NCBI GenBank assembly: GCA_021324735.1
Contig: JAJPIO010000007.1
Location: forward strand, 62,001-126,000
Direction of reading: 5' to 3'
Length of the DNA stretch: 64,000 nucleotides
Source: Bacteroidota bacterium
GTDB lineage: Bacteria; Bacteroidota; Ignavibacteria; Palsa-1295
Part shown: piece by piece, positions 7,901 through 17,214 of the stretch
Layout: each line of letters opens with the position of its first letter
Numbering within the stretch: position 1 is the first letter of the stretch
The notes under the pieces: model-generated
Database searches by the model: none
What the model was told of the DNA's origin: nothing
The model's input: only the letters and a program-made list of their open reading frames with translations
Position numbers and translations under genes: made by a program

Positions 7901-9508
7901 TTATGGCTTATTGGAATTAACCAAAACCACTGTTGTAGCTAAAGTAGCTGGCACGTTCGGGTCGCCATGAGATACGATCTCATAAATTCCTCCCGGTATT
8001 GCTGTAAATGTTGCTCCTTTGATAGGAGTGCGATTTGAACCGCCACCAAATACCGAATCAACAATATTGATCGTGGTACCGGAAGCCGAAAGGCCGCCAA
8101 CCTTTGTCGTCCAAATTCTACTGTTGCCGGTTATAGCGCCACTCGGCGAATTATACTTCGAGCCTGTGACTTTGCCGTCCGGGGTTTGATAATAGAATAA
8201 GGTGGCTGACTTCGCTGTAGTAATACCTTTCCCAAACACGGCCGGCACAAAAACAAATATTGCTGAATTTGCATCAGCAGTATCCGGCATAGTAAACGCG
8301 AAGGATTTACCAGCACCCAGTGTATTAGGGGCAATGGTATCATAAAAGACGATCGATACTGCACGATTCGTATCCGTCAGTGGGAGACTCACATTCACAT
8401 TGGTGAACAGTGGGCTTTGATTACCACCATTGCGATCGGTAATGAAGGCCGAAACAGGAAGACCGCCGGTACCAACAGGAATCGAAGCTGTTTGGTAGCT
8501 TGCCTGCCAAAACGTGCTATCAGAACTCAGCACCTTCCACCCAGCTCCTCCCGCTCCACCAACAGGGATCGGAGGAATGGAAAGGTTTTGGAACTGCGGA
8601 AGTCCTTCGCTATTCACCAGGAATCCAACATATTGAATATTCGCCCCATATACAGGGTTAATTGCATTAACGATATTATAACGGAAGCTTGGGATCGTGC
8701 TCGTCTGATCGTTACCGGTACCATTGTCATCGTAGATCCGCAGGCGCTGAGCATCTTCGGGATGCACGACAATGTCGCAGGAATCGCCCGAGTAGACCAC
8801 CGTCCAGAATGTGCCAGGAGCGAACGTCTGACCGGTAAGACGCGAAAGGATCTGATTCTTCGAGTTAAGAACGTAGAACGCGTAGTTAGTATCAGCCACG
8901 AGTGGAATAGGCACATACGCCGACACCTGATTAAAATCGGCCGGCGTGCTATTGATGGCATCGCCCATAACCGGATCATTGACTCTAATCGTAAGCGGGC
9001 CAACACCCTGTTGCATATTCGCAAAGCGAATGAACGCATGCGTATTAGCGTCGGCTGTTTCCGACGGAGCATCCGTCAGGATCTGATAGATCCAATTAGA
9101 AGAATTATTCGGATCAGTCGTAATAAGCAGCGTGTACTTCTGATTGGGCTGCAAATTCATTGCGATCGGACTTGCAAACAACTGCTTCGTAGTATCGCGC
9201 GTAGGAGTAATGCGAACGTAATACGTCGTGCCATTGGCAGCAACATTAATGCTCGTCGAATACACGGAAGCCTGGCCGAAGCGAAGATTCTGCACATTTG
9301 CACTGGGGCCAAATGTCGAATGTGGATCTGAGTTCGTCGACCAATAGGCATCGATCGGGGCCTGGCAATTGGGGGCGAAATTCATGATCCGAATCGTGGC
9401 GGATTGAACGACCTGATAATCCACTGTGGGAGCTTTGCAGCCACTCAAAGCTACGAAAACAGCCAGAAGCGCGGACGTGAGATATGGTTTACGATACAAT
9501 TCTTTCAT
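7901..9508 (-). CDS. DUF4397-domain lipoprotein
   Basis: About 535 residues from the second ATG (9508), which gives a standard lipoprotein signal: MKELYRKPYL, a hydrophobic stretch, then a VALSGC lipobox. An ATG four codons upstream (9520) is also possible. The mature protein has repeated beta-domains beginning ATIRIMNFAPN and AFIRFANMQQGVGPLTIRV, which look like the DUF4397 fold found in outer-membrane-anchored lipoproteins of Bacteroidota and relatives. It is probably held at the cell surface or on the inner leaflet of the outer membrane. No enzymatic motif is seen. It has its own promoter region upstream and its own terminator. Confidence 0.8.
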   Translation of the reverse strand: MKELYRKPYLTSALLAVFVALSGCKAPTVDYQVVQSATIRIMNFAPNCQAPIDAYWSTNSDPHSTFGPSANVQNLRFGQASVYSTSINVAANGTTYYVRITPTRDTTKQLFASPIAMNLQPNQKYTLLITTDPNNSSNWIYQILTDAPSETADANTHAFIRFANMQQGVGPLTIRVNDPVMGDAINSTPADFNQVSAYVPIPLVADTNYAFYVLNSKNQILSRLTGQTFAPGTFWTVVYSGDSCDIVVHPEDAQRLRIYDDNGTGNDQTSTIPSFRYNIVNAINPVYGANIQYVGFLVNSEGLPQFQNLSIPPIPVGGAGGAGWKVLSSDSTFWQASYQTASIPVGTGGLPVSAFITDRNGGNQSPLFTNVNVSLPLTDTNRAVSIVFYDTIAPNTLGAGKSFAFTMPDTADANSAIFVFVPAVFGKGITTAKSATLFYYQTPDGKVTGSKYNSPSGAITGNSRIWTTKVGGLSASGTTINIVDSVFGGGSNRTPIKGATFTAIPGGIYEIVSHGDPNVPATLATTVVLVNSNKP

Positions 9509-9685
9509 TAGAACACTCAATGTATTGGATACTGAATGCGGACTGTGGCTGCATGGGCAGCCATTGGCCCAAGTACACCTGAATCAGCGAAAAGTTGCGC
9601 CAGAAGTAGCACTGCCAGCGGTCGGAATAACCGCAAAATCGCCGATTCTGTGGCGAAAGCCGCTTTTTTTGAAAGCGTTGAACTA

Positions 9686-9693
9686 CAAATATA
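9686..9693 (-). promoter_or_regulatory. Candidate -7 box (TATATTTG) for the lipoprotein gene
   Basis: On the minus strand the sequence reads TATATTTG, a perfect TAnnTTTG match, placed in the 220-bp gap between the FGGY kinase stop and the lipoprotein start. It would give a leader of about 170 nt. No convincing -33 TTTG lies at standard distance. Confidence 0.35.
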
Positions 9694-9740
9694 CGGCTTT
9701 CGATCTCAATTTACATGAAATTCCAGTGATCGCTGCCGTC

Positions 9741-11087
9741 TTAGAGACACAACATTGCGGCCCCCACAGCAGCTTCCGATTCGTTCTTCGAGACTCTAAG
9801 TGGCAGATTAAATCGCTCTTCAGCCACTTGCCGTAGCGCTGAATTGGGGCGTAGGGCGTTCCCACCGCCCACAAGGCCAGTATGCTCGTACTCGCCGCGC
9901 AAATAATATGGCGCCGCTATTTCTTCCACCATTCCTTCCACCAACGCTCGGATAAATGGACCTGCCTTAAAATTAAGCTTCGTCAGATTAGCTACCGAGG
10001 CGCGGTCCGCATCATCGCGGAATTTGCTACCTTGAAAGATCGGGTCGATCGCGATGCCTTCTGAATTTGATGACAAAGCGAGCTCATCCATTATGCGAAA
10101 AATATCCAAAGAAGGAAGATAGGAATTTGTAAATACGCGGAGCACATCTCGAAAAAAGTCCGCCATGATATTGTAAGCTTCTCCACCGGCAAGGGTCGGC
10201 GCGCAAGCTAAGTATCTTCCATCTCGAAGATATCGGATATCGGTACCATGTGTCGCTTCAAGAAATTTCGTCTCCCACATGCTTTGCGAGCCAGTGCCAA
10301 AATTTACCAGGACTTCTTTACTTGTTGTCCCACTGCCGAGATACGCCGCTTGCGTATCTCCGACCGAAGCATATACGGCCACTCTATCCTCTATACCAAG
10401 TGCTCGAGCGATCTCTGAATTTATATTCCCGATCTTCGAACCTGGCTCTGCGACATCCGGTAAAAGGTCTTTGTCAATACCAGCAAAATCTATTAGCGAA
10501 GCCTTCCAGGATTTAGAGATCGGATCGAACATTGCCCACGCCGCAGCACTGGAAACATCCGTCACCGCGCGACCGATGAGAATGCTTTGCAGCCAATCAT
10601 AGATACCAAGTACCTTGGCAGCATTGTTAGGGAACAGTCCGTTCACTCTAAGCCAATAGAGTGAAGGGATAAGGAAACCGGAATGAACGCTGACTCCAGT
10701 GGGATCGTATGGCAATAATTCACGTAATTCTTCTACGTATGTTTTGCCATCAGACCGGCGTTCGTTGCCACGCTTGTCCTGCCACGTGATTATGGGAGTG
10801 AGTGGCTGGAGATCGCGATCCACAAGTAAGCCACCATGCATTTGCCCTGTAAAAGCGATCGCTTCAATTATATGATCATTACTGCTCGCATAATTTACCA
10901 ACGACCGAATACTGTGAAAGACCTGATCGCGGAGGGTAATGGGATCTTCTTCAAAATATTCCGGGGACGATCTGATGCGAGAAGAAATCGAGCGTTCATC
11001 TGCATACAGCACTTCTTCCTTTTCAGGCTCATATAGTACTGCCTTGATCCCTGATGAACCGATATCTACACCAATAACTACTTTCAT
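9741..11087 (-). CDS. FGGY-family carbohydrate kinase
   Basis: 448 residues, an ATP-dependent sugar kinase of the hexokinase/actin fold. The N-terminal phosphate-1 motif is IGVDIGSSGIKAVLY. AFTGQMHGG and ITWQDKRG are the substrate-loop signatures shared by xylulokinases and sedoheptulokinases. The C-terminal domain has NFGTGSQSMWE (phosphate-2 type) and HTGLVGGGNALRPNSALRQ (adenosine site). The TGQMHG form followed by WQDKR leans to xylulokinase- or sedoheptulokinase-like enzymes, but the sugar is not certain. Its start overlaps the GH38 gene stop by four bases (ATGA), so it is the last gene of a PfkB-GH38-FGGY operon. Confidence 0.87.
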   Translation of the reverse strand: MKVVIGVDIGSSGIKAVLYEPEKEEVLYADERSISSRIRSSPEYFEEDPITLRDQVFHSIRSLVNYASSNDHIIEAIAFTGQMHGGLLVDRDLQPLTPIITWQDKRGNERRSDGKTYVEELRELLPYDPTGVSVHSGFLIPSLYWLRVNGLFPNNAAKVLGIYDWLQSILIGRAVTDVSSAAAWAMFDPISKSWKASLIDFAGIDKDLLPDVAEPGSKIGNINSEIARALGIEDRVAVYASVGDTQAAYLGSGTTSKEVLVNFGTGSQSMWETKFLEATHGTDIRYLRDGRYLACAPTLAGGEAYNIMADFFRDVLRVFTNSYLPSLDIFRIMDELALSSNSEGIAIDPIFQGSKFRDDADRASVANLTKLNFKAGPFIRALVEGMVEEIAAPYYLRGEYEHTGLVGGGNALRPNSALRQVAEERFNLPLRVSKNESEAAVGAAMLCL

Positions 11088-13537
11088 ATCGGTCGTTCGA
11101 GCAGATCTATTTCGGTCACACCATCGGCATCGATCTTAAACGACTTAATTTCAAAGGGCGAAAACTTTGCGGACCAGGTTTTACCTGCAAATATAAATTT
11201 GCAATCGCGCTCTTTGCCATGTTGCTCGATGGCTCGTAAGATCACATCGTCATTACTATCTTCCGCAATTTTTAATGCGCCTACCACGATATTTTCGCTC
11301 GAATGTTCAAAGACAGAATACTGGGATGGAAGATCACCACTATGTCCTGATTCGACATGTGCAATGAGGGATCGCAGCAATGCCTCACTTCGCTTTGTGA
11401 GGTTCGCTGCCTTCCAATTACCGGTATGGGGAATAATTCTAAAGGTAAATTCCTGCCATCCTGTGTCCAAAAGCTCGACTGGAAGCGCTTCTACATCCTT
11501 TTCAACATGTGGCGGCACGTGATGAGCATATAGTGCGCTCCTTGCCGCAATTACATAAATATAAGTATCATCGACGGAATAGCTATATTTCGAATCTGAA
11601 ATAACTGCGAGTCCACGACTGCCATCCTGTTCCGATACATCGATCCATGTCTGTCCCGGCCATTCGTTTACACCTATTGGACGCTCGATACTTGCGTACG
11701 GAATCTCGTATCGAGCAACTGGATTGGTACAACCATGCGCGAAGCGAAACTTGAGGATCGATCGTGGTTGATGCCAGTCCAGTTTTGCTTTAATATCGAT
11801 ATGATCGTTACCTTCGGTTACGGTAATGTCTTCCCATAGATCCGAATCATATCCTTCACTCCATATTCGGACTGTAGCGCGAATTGGACCTGATTCTACA
11901 ATCTCACTTATCTGGTCGCTTAGCTCGCTCCGATCACCGGGAAATGAGTGAATACCATGCGACCACGTATCAGAATAATCTTGAAGATAGAGGGGGCGAA
12001 CATAAGAAAAATCGGGGTTGCTTATCGGCTGTTTTTTCTTCTCTAAAAATATATCCGTATCGTCAAGACCATCGAAAGAAGTATCTTCTGTATCTGAAAT
12101 TCCCTCACTGAGGTCGATTGATAGGGTGCTACTTTGAATTTGGTCGATAGCAATCGTAATGGGTGTACCTGACTCGATCGAAGCATTTCGCTCTATTCGG
12201 AAGCGGGACCAACCAAGAGCAGGCACTTTCACTTTTCCTATAAAACGGACACGATCTTCACCGATCTTCCCTGAAGGCGTTACCTTCTGTGTTGGAATTC
12301 GCTCCCCGGTTGAAGACACCAGTACGATCGTACGCAGGATCTTTCCTTGCTCGCTTGCTTCCGGAGTCCACATCTCAAACTCCACAAGTTCTTCCCGCGC
12401 AAACGCGCTTGGGTTAAATACGATCAGATTTTCAATAGCGTCGCTGGTGTTAATTCGTGAGGCGATGCTTTGAAATACCGTTCGTGTAGCACGGTCTGCA
12501 ATTGCTATCGCTTCACGATAGAGCGAAATCGCATCGTCGCATGCTTCCTTGATCGCAACGCCGCCCAGAATATCGTGAAATTGATTGAAGCATATATTTT
12601 TCCACGCTCGCTCGAGATAAGGTTTCTCGAGGTTCACACCAGCAACTTTTGCAAGTACGGACATGCTCTCGGCAACACCAAGCGCATTTTCTGCCCTGCG
12701 ATTTAACCGCTTTATCTCACTATGAGCACTGTAACAGCCAATTGCGTGAGGCTGCATTTCTTCACGAGCAATGGGCAACGAATCTATATCCACAATCGCG
12801 AAGAATTTTTGTGGATCGCTAAAGACTACATTGCCTTCTTCCTGGGCCGCTATAACTTCCTTAATTTGTTTGATCGTGGGTCCGCCGCCATGATTGCCAA
12901 CACCATAGAATATCATCCACGGTTGTCGTGGCGTGAAGAGGTCGAAAAAATGCAGCAATCGGAGCTTCTCTCGAACAGAATATTGATGGTTCGAGTAGTG
13001 AAGCGGAAGACGATAGGTCGTTACCTGGTCACAGCTCGGAGCTTCCCATTGGAAGAGAGCTGCCTCCAGCTGCCTCTCGTCTTGTTGCGGTCGCATAAAA
13101 ACGTAAGAATTGAGTCCAGCCTTACGCAACAGCTGTGGCAAATTAGCATTGTGGCCGAAGCTATCGACATTATATCCAACGGTAGCGATCTTCCCAAAAC
13201 GGCTTTGAAAGTAACGCTGCCCAAGTAGGGCTTGCCGCACAAAGCTTTCGCCGCTCGGCAAATTACAATCGGCTTCTACCCACCACCCTCCTACAATGGA
13301 CCATCGACCATCGGCGACCGCTTTTTGGATCTCTTTGAACAGCTTCGGATCGACCTGTTCGATAAACTCATAATGCGCTGCGCTCGAACAGGTAAAGAGG
13401 AAATCAGGAAACTCCTGAATACGAGCAAGCGCAGACCGGCAGGTGGCTGCAAAAGCTTCGAAGCCTTCGGACATTCGCCACATCCATGCCGGATCGAGAT
13501 GGGCGTTGCCGATCAAATGGATTGGCTTGCTTGCCAT
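11084..13537 (-). CDS. Alpha-mannosidase, glycoside hydrolase family 38
   Basis: 817 residues. The N-terminal catalytic domain opens with GNAHLDPAWMWR, where the His and Asp bind the catalytic zinc. The nucleophile Asp is in GYNVDSFGHNANLPQLL, the GH38 hallmark near residue 150. A three-helix middle domain (HSEIKRLNRRAENALG) and beta-rich C-terminal domains follow, as in cytosolic class II alpha-mannosidases. No signal peptide is present, so it probably trims imported mannosides in the cytoplasm. It is translationally coupled at both ends: its ATG overlaps the PfkB stop by one base (TAATG), and its stop overlaps the FGGY kinase start. Confidence 0.92.
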   Translation of the reverse strand: MASKPIHLIGNAHLDPAWMWRMSEGFEAFAATCRSALARIQEFPDFLFTCSSAAHYEFIEQVDPKLFKEIQKAVADGRWSIVGGWWVEADCNLPSGESFVRQALLGQRYFQSRFGKIATVGYNVDSFGHNANLPQLLRKAGLNSYVFMRPQQDERQLEAALFQWEAPSCDQVTTYRLPLHYSNHQYSVREKLRLLHFFDLFTPRQPWMIFYGVGNHGGGPTIKQIKEVIAAQEEGNVVFSDPQKFFAIVDIDSLPIAREEMQPHAIGCYSAHSEIKRLNRRAENALGVAESMSVLAKVAGVNLEKPYLERAWKNICFNQFHDILGGVAIKEACDDAISLYREAIAIADRATRTVFQSIASRINTSDAIENLIVFNPSAFAREELVEFEMWTPEASEQGKILRTIVLVSSTGERIPTQKVTPSGKIGEDRVRFIGKVKVPALGWSRFRIERNASIESGTPITIAIDQIQSSTLSIDLSEGISDTEDTSFDGLDDTDIFLEKKKQPISNPDFSYVRPLYLQDYSDTWSHGIHSFPGDRSELSDQISEIVESGPIRATVRIWSEGYDSDLWEDITVTEGNDHIDIKAKLDWHQPRSILKFRFAHGCTNPVARYEIPYASIERPIGVNEWPGQTWIDVSEQDGSRGLAVISDSKYSYSVDDTYIYVIAARSALYAHHVPPHVEKDVEALPVELLDTGWQEFTFRIIPHTGNWKAANLTKRSEALLRSLIAHVESGHSGDLPSQYSVFEHSSENIVVGALKIAEDSNDDVILRAIEQHGKERDCKFIFAGKTWSAKFSPFEIKSFKIDADGVTEIDLLERPI

Positions 13538-14508
13538 TAGCTATGGCGCGCCGGTCCGTGGAATGTGCCCCATTTAACAAGAGGCCGGTATAGCTTCTCC
13601 ACTTTGTCGATCGTAACACCGCTCGCCATACCGCCACGTGTTTCCACACTAACGGCTGCTGCTGCGTTACCCATCGCCGCACACTCGAACGCAGGATGAT
13701 GACGAAGCATAGCTGCAATATAGCCAGCGTTGAAGACATCACCGGCACCCGTCGTATCGACGATATTCGAAACACGGGGCACCGGCACGTCAAAATGTTC
13801 GCCATCGGCACCAACAAGAGTAGGCGCACCGCCACGACGAATTACTACTTGCTTAAACCCGCGCCGCTGGTAGTCAGCGAGCGCATCCTGAGGCGATCGG
13901 TTACCGAAAAGAATAGCATCGTCCTCATCCGTAACGAATAGAATATCGACCAGTGGTGCAAGTATCGAAAAAACAGAAATCAGCTCCGCAAGATCAGACC
14001 ACAAAGCGCGGCGAACGTTAAGATCGAACGCTATTATCGTTTCTCCTTTAATAGCTCGGAGGAGTTCAAAAATGCGCTCCCGTTCGTGCATTACCGCCAG
14101 CGGGATCGAAGAAAAAAGTAACGCCTTGGCACTGCGCGCATAATTGATCAGCTCGGTAATCGACTGCGCCGTGAACGCTTCACAAGCCGCAGAATTTTTA
14201 CGGAGAAAATGAAAAGAAGGCCCCCCGGTTTCATTGACGTAGACGAAGTACACTCCATTAGGCTTGTCTTTTATTACGGGGGCGCAGGAAAGGTCAATGT
14301 TCTCCCGATCCAAAATTTCTTTCAGACCGACCAGAAATGGATCGTCTCCTATCGCCGTAATGAGACCCGTTTTAAGACCTAATCTTCCGGCGGCGGCCAG
14401 CGCGTTCAAAATATCGCCCGAGTAACCGAGTTGGTAATTGCCGTTCCCTAAGTGGCTTAATTCGGCCAGGCATTCACCAATTCCAACGAGATCTAGTTGC
14501 TTCTCCAT
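13537..14508 (-). CDS. kdgK: PfkB-family sugar kinase, 2-keto-3-deoxygluconate kinase-like
   Basis: About 323 residues from the ATG at 14508; a GTG at 14517 would add three. It has the ribokinase fold with the C-terminal signature DTTGAGDVFNAGYIAAML, including the catalytic base Asp of the GAGD anion hole. NGVYFVYVNETGGPSFHFLR with a following SAA, and FDLNVRRALW, resemble substrate and nucleotide regions of KDG kinases (YFxx..G.R.F.YWR..SAA and D.N.R..LW). KDG kinase would convert 2-keto-3-deoxygluconate to KDPG, the missing step between KduD and Eda in the uronate operon 8 kb away. Fructokinase is the main alternative. It heads the operon with GH38 and FGGY. Confidence 0.75.
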   Translation of the reverse strand: MEKQLDLVGIGECLAELSHLGNGNYQLGYSGDILNALAAAGRLGLKTGLITAIGDDPFLVGLKEILDRENIDLSCAPVIKDKPNGVYFVYVNETGGPSFHFLRKNSAACEAFTAQSITELINYARSAKALLFSSIPLAVMHERERIFELLRAIKGETIIAFDLNVRRALWSDLAELISVFSILAPLVDILFVTDEDDAILFGNRSPQDALADYQRRGFKQVVIRRGGAPTLVGADGEHFDVPVPRVSNIVDTTGAGDVFNAGYIAAMLRHHPAFECAAMGNAAAAVSVETRGGMASGVTIDKVEKLYRPLVKWGTFHGPARHS

Positions 14509-14601
14509 TGCAATCACATATTCTACTCTATAAAAATACGGTCTTTCGAACGCCGTTTCACAAACTTTTGTAAATTATGATCCGCACTCTGGAAGAAAAC
14601 G

Positions 14602-15405
14602 ATGGACCTACGGATTTATAAATCGCTCTGGGGAATGACCGGCCCGCTCGAAGAACAATTTCAACAGATCAAAGCCGCCGGTTACGATGGGGTGGAAAGC
14701 GCTGCCCAAGAGATCAAGGAGCCGAAAAAATTTCAGGACCTGCTAAAGGACCACCAGCTTAGTTACGTCGCATTAGTCTATACTGAAGGACCCGAGCACG
14801 TTGACGAAATGAAACGGCGCATTAACGACGCAATGCGATACAGTCCAAAGAAGATCGTTGCTCACGCGGGCCGAGACACCATGAGCTTTGGAAAGACGAT
14901 TCGGTTTTTCGAGCAAGCACTTCGATTGGAAGAAGAACTGAGTATTCCCATCGCCCACGAGACGCACCGGCGACGCCCGCTTTATTCTCCGATGAACACA
15001 CTGGTTCTGCTGCGGGAGCTACCGGATATTCGCGTCAACGCCGATTTCAGCCATTGGTGCTGCGTAACTGAGTCAATGCTGGAAGATCATGCCGAAGCCG
15101 TAATGATGGCCGCACGCCGCGCTATTCACGTTCATGGGCGAGTTGGTTATGAGAACGGCCCACAAGTACCTGATCCACGCATACCCGAATGGGAAGATCG
15201 AGTCCGGAAGCACGAATCGTGGTGGGATACGATCATCGCTTCACATCTTACTCGACACGAGCGCGAACTCACGTTTGTGCCAGAATTTGGCCCGCCCACT
15301 TATATGCAGACCATCCCGGCAACCGGACATCCAGCTTCCGATCTTTGGGATGTCTGTTTATGGTCTGCCAACCGCTTTCGCGAGCAATTCAAGCGAAGCG
15401 TATAA
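14602..15405 (+). CDS. Sugar phosphate isomerase/epimerase (AP-endonuclease-2-like TIM barrel)
   Basis: 267 residues with features of the xylose-isomerase-like TIM-barrel superfamily: AAGYDGVESAAQEIKEP near the start, KKIVAHAGRDTMSF, IPIAHETHRRRPL (metal-ligand region), VNADFSHWCCV and FVPEFGPPTY. Acid and His residues at strand ends would bind a divalent metal. Members isomerise or epimerise sugars or oxo-acids, and the substrate here is unknown. The gene is divergent from the PfkB-GH38-FGGY operon, which suggests a related role. Its stop codon abuts the stop of the convergent TldE-like gene with no spacer, so no terminator separates them. Confidence 0.8.
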   Translation: MDLRIYKSLWGMTGPLEEQFQQIKAAGYDGVESAAQEIKEPKKFQDLLKDHQLSYVALVYTEGPEHVDEMKRRINDAMRYSPKKIVAHAGRDTMSFGKTIRFFEQALRLEEELSIPIAHETHRRRPLYSPMNTLVLLRELPDIRVNADFSHWCCVTESMLEDHAEAVMMAARRAIHVHGRVGYENGPQVPDPRIPEWEDRVRKHESWWDTIIASHLTRHERELTFVPEFGPPTYMQTIPATGHPASDLWDVCLWSANRFREQFKRSV

Positions 15406-17211
15406 TTACTGCGGTCGCGCAACAACCGGAAGCGTTGGATATGCTTCGGCCTTCTTTTTCTGAACCTCAAGCTCAGGGGAGAGAATATCTTCCGGCCCGA
15501 TCAATGTAGCAGCGACTTTCGAAGCAAATGCAAACAATCCTCCAGAGCCGCTGGAGATAAGCATGTCGCGAGTGACCGTTTCCTTCGACGAGATCATTTC
15601 GCGCAGATCGCGAATGGATGGTAAGCCGATCTCTGCACCACGCACAAGCTCTTCGTGCCCATCGGCATATACTTTATAAATGAGCGCAGGAATGATCCTC
15701 TTGCCATTCGCAAGCATATCCTGTAAGCTAAATCCGGCATCTTCCGATGGTATTCCTCCCTGAATGCTACGAACAACGAGACCAAAATCGTAGCCATCGT
15801 CCTTTGCGCGTACAAGGAGATCTTTCTGCATTGCAGCAAGCTTTACCCCTTTGGTATCTTTATATTCGACGACGCCCGGCGCAGGCACATTTTCGGTAAG
15901 GCCCGGCAATCCGCCAGCAAACGAACGCGCATGACCGTTTGGCTCACGAACTTCTTTGGTAGGTGTACGGGTCATGTAAAGAGTCTTAAGAATTCCTTTA
16001 TCCACCAACGTAAGATCGGCTGGCGGCTGCACGCCTTCATCATCGAAGGGATAGTACCCCAAAAGGTCGACCCCATTCTTTTTCGCCATTCGGGAGTAGT
16101 CGTGAAGGGATACAGAAGTGGGAAGAATCCTCGTATTCAATTTCTCTTTAAGAGAGGATCGCTTACCGGATGAAAAGATCGCTGAGACGTCATTACCAAA
16201 TATATCTTCGCGTTGGGCGACCAATCGGGAGACGACATTATCGGCAATAAAATCCTGTGCTGCATCGCCTTCAAATAAGACGGGACCCGTATATTCCTTA
16301 TCGAACTTAGGAGCCGAACGTAATGCGACGAGTTCCGTCGCGGTCTCATTTACCCGAGAAAGCAATTCTGTTTTCGAAGGAAGCCGGTCGGGCGTCTTAG
16401 CAACGAAATCTTTCGAAAGCATTAATGGCTCGCCATCGGCGACAGCTTGCGTGGAAGCTTGCACGTGAATTTGGCAAAGCGTAGCTGGCTTGCGGACGTG
16501 AGTACCCTCTGTGTTCGAGATCCATTCGTAGCCATTGGTGATCGTAAGCGAAATGCTCGATGTCTGTATCTCGGGATGAGTGCTAAATACGGCGCTGACT
16601 TCTTTTACCATTGCTTCGAGCGCGTTTCGGTCGAAGTGCAATTGTACAGGTGGCTCGGCAATTTGAATGGCGGGTGCCGGGGAAAAGTCCGGCAGGTCCT
16701 TTAACTCGGGCGAAAGTTGCTTATGCTCCAGTGCGGCTTTCTTCTTGCTAAAATTTTCATTGGCCGACTTGAAGAGATCATCCGTCGAAAGCCAGAGGGC
16801 GCGGCGAATCCCTTCATAATCATCCTCGATCGGTAACGAATTATCCGGCGCCGTATTAAAATTGAAGAAACCAGTATTATCGGCGAAGTTCTCGTCGTTG
16901 AACTGATAATTATTAAGCAGCAACCGAACAGACTCCCGACGGTCATGCGTCTCATCCGATCTCGTTAAGGAGCCATTAGAAGCCGCAATATCGAGCTTCT
17001 GCAGATCGGCTACCGTGTATGCAATAAAGAATGGATCGACAAGACCTTTGAGGTGCAATTGATCTTTTGCTCGAGCAAGTTCGTCGTTCATCGCATGCTC
17101 GACCACCGAGATCGTCTTGTCGGAAACCTGTGCAATAGTAACAGCAGGCAACCAACAAGCAATAAATGTTGCCGCAGCAATAAATTCCTTATTCACGTTC
17201 GTAAGCTTCAT
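15406..17211 (-). CDS. Exported TldE/PmbA-like protein, catalytic motif lost
   Basis: 601 residues, with a signal peptide (MKLTNVNKEF, then a hydrophobic stretch ending VTIAQ). It is a full-length paralog of the next gene: both share GPxLxxG, DLLGYYxxDDEGV, NGHAR, LVRG and a terminal EVQKK. At the place where the partner has FFHEIFGH this protein has FIADNVVS, so the HExxxH zinc motif is missing, as is the C-terminal Cys ligand. That is the pattern of TldE/PmbA, the inactive half of TldD-TldE metalloprotease heterodimers. Export of such a pair is unusual because the E. coli proteins are cytosolic. It is three bases downstream of the TldD-like gene and likely co-translated. Confidence 0.85.
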   Translation of the reverse strand: MKLTNVNKEFIAAATFIACWLPAVTIAQVSDKTISVVEHAMNDELARAKDQLHLKGLVDPFFIAYTVADLQKLDIAASNGSLTRSDETHDRRESVRLLLNNYQFNDENFADNTGFFNFNTAPDNSLPIEDDYEGIRRALWLSTDDLFKSANENFSKKKAALEHKQLSPELKDLPDFSPAPAIQIAEPPVQLHFDRNALEAMVKEVSAVFSTHPEIQTSSISLTITNGYEWISNTEGTHVRKPATLCQIHVQASTQAVADGEPLMLSKDFVAKTPDRLPSKTELLSRVNETATELVALRSAPKFDKEYTGPVLFEGDAAQDFIADNVVSRLVAQREDIFGNDVSAIFSSGKRSSLKEKLNTRILPTSVSLHDYSRMAKKNGVDLLGYYPFDDEGVQPPADLTLVDKGILKTLYMTRTPTKEVREPNGHARSFAGGLPGLTENVPAPGVVEYKDTKGVKLAAMQKDLLVRAKDDGYDFGLVVRSIQGGIPSEDAGFSLQDMLANGKRIIPALIYKVYADGHEELVRGAEIGLPSIRDLREMISSKETVTRDMLISSGSGGLFAFASKVAATLIGPEDILSPELEVQKKKAEAYPTLPVVARPQ

Positions 17212-17214
17212 ATA

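Noticed and set aside
8417-9331. Plus-strand frame of 304 codons
   Set aside because: It mirrors the lipoprotein gene on the other strand and is rich in Arg and Ile in a way typical of antisense frames.
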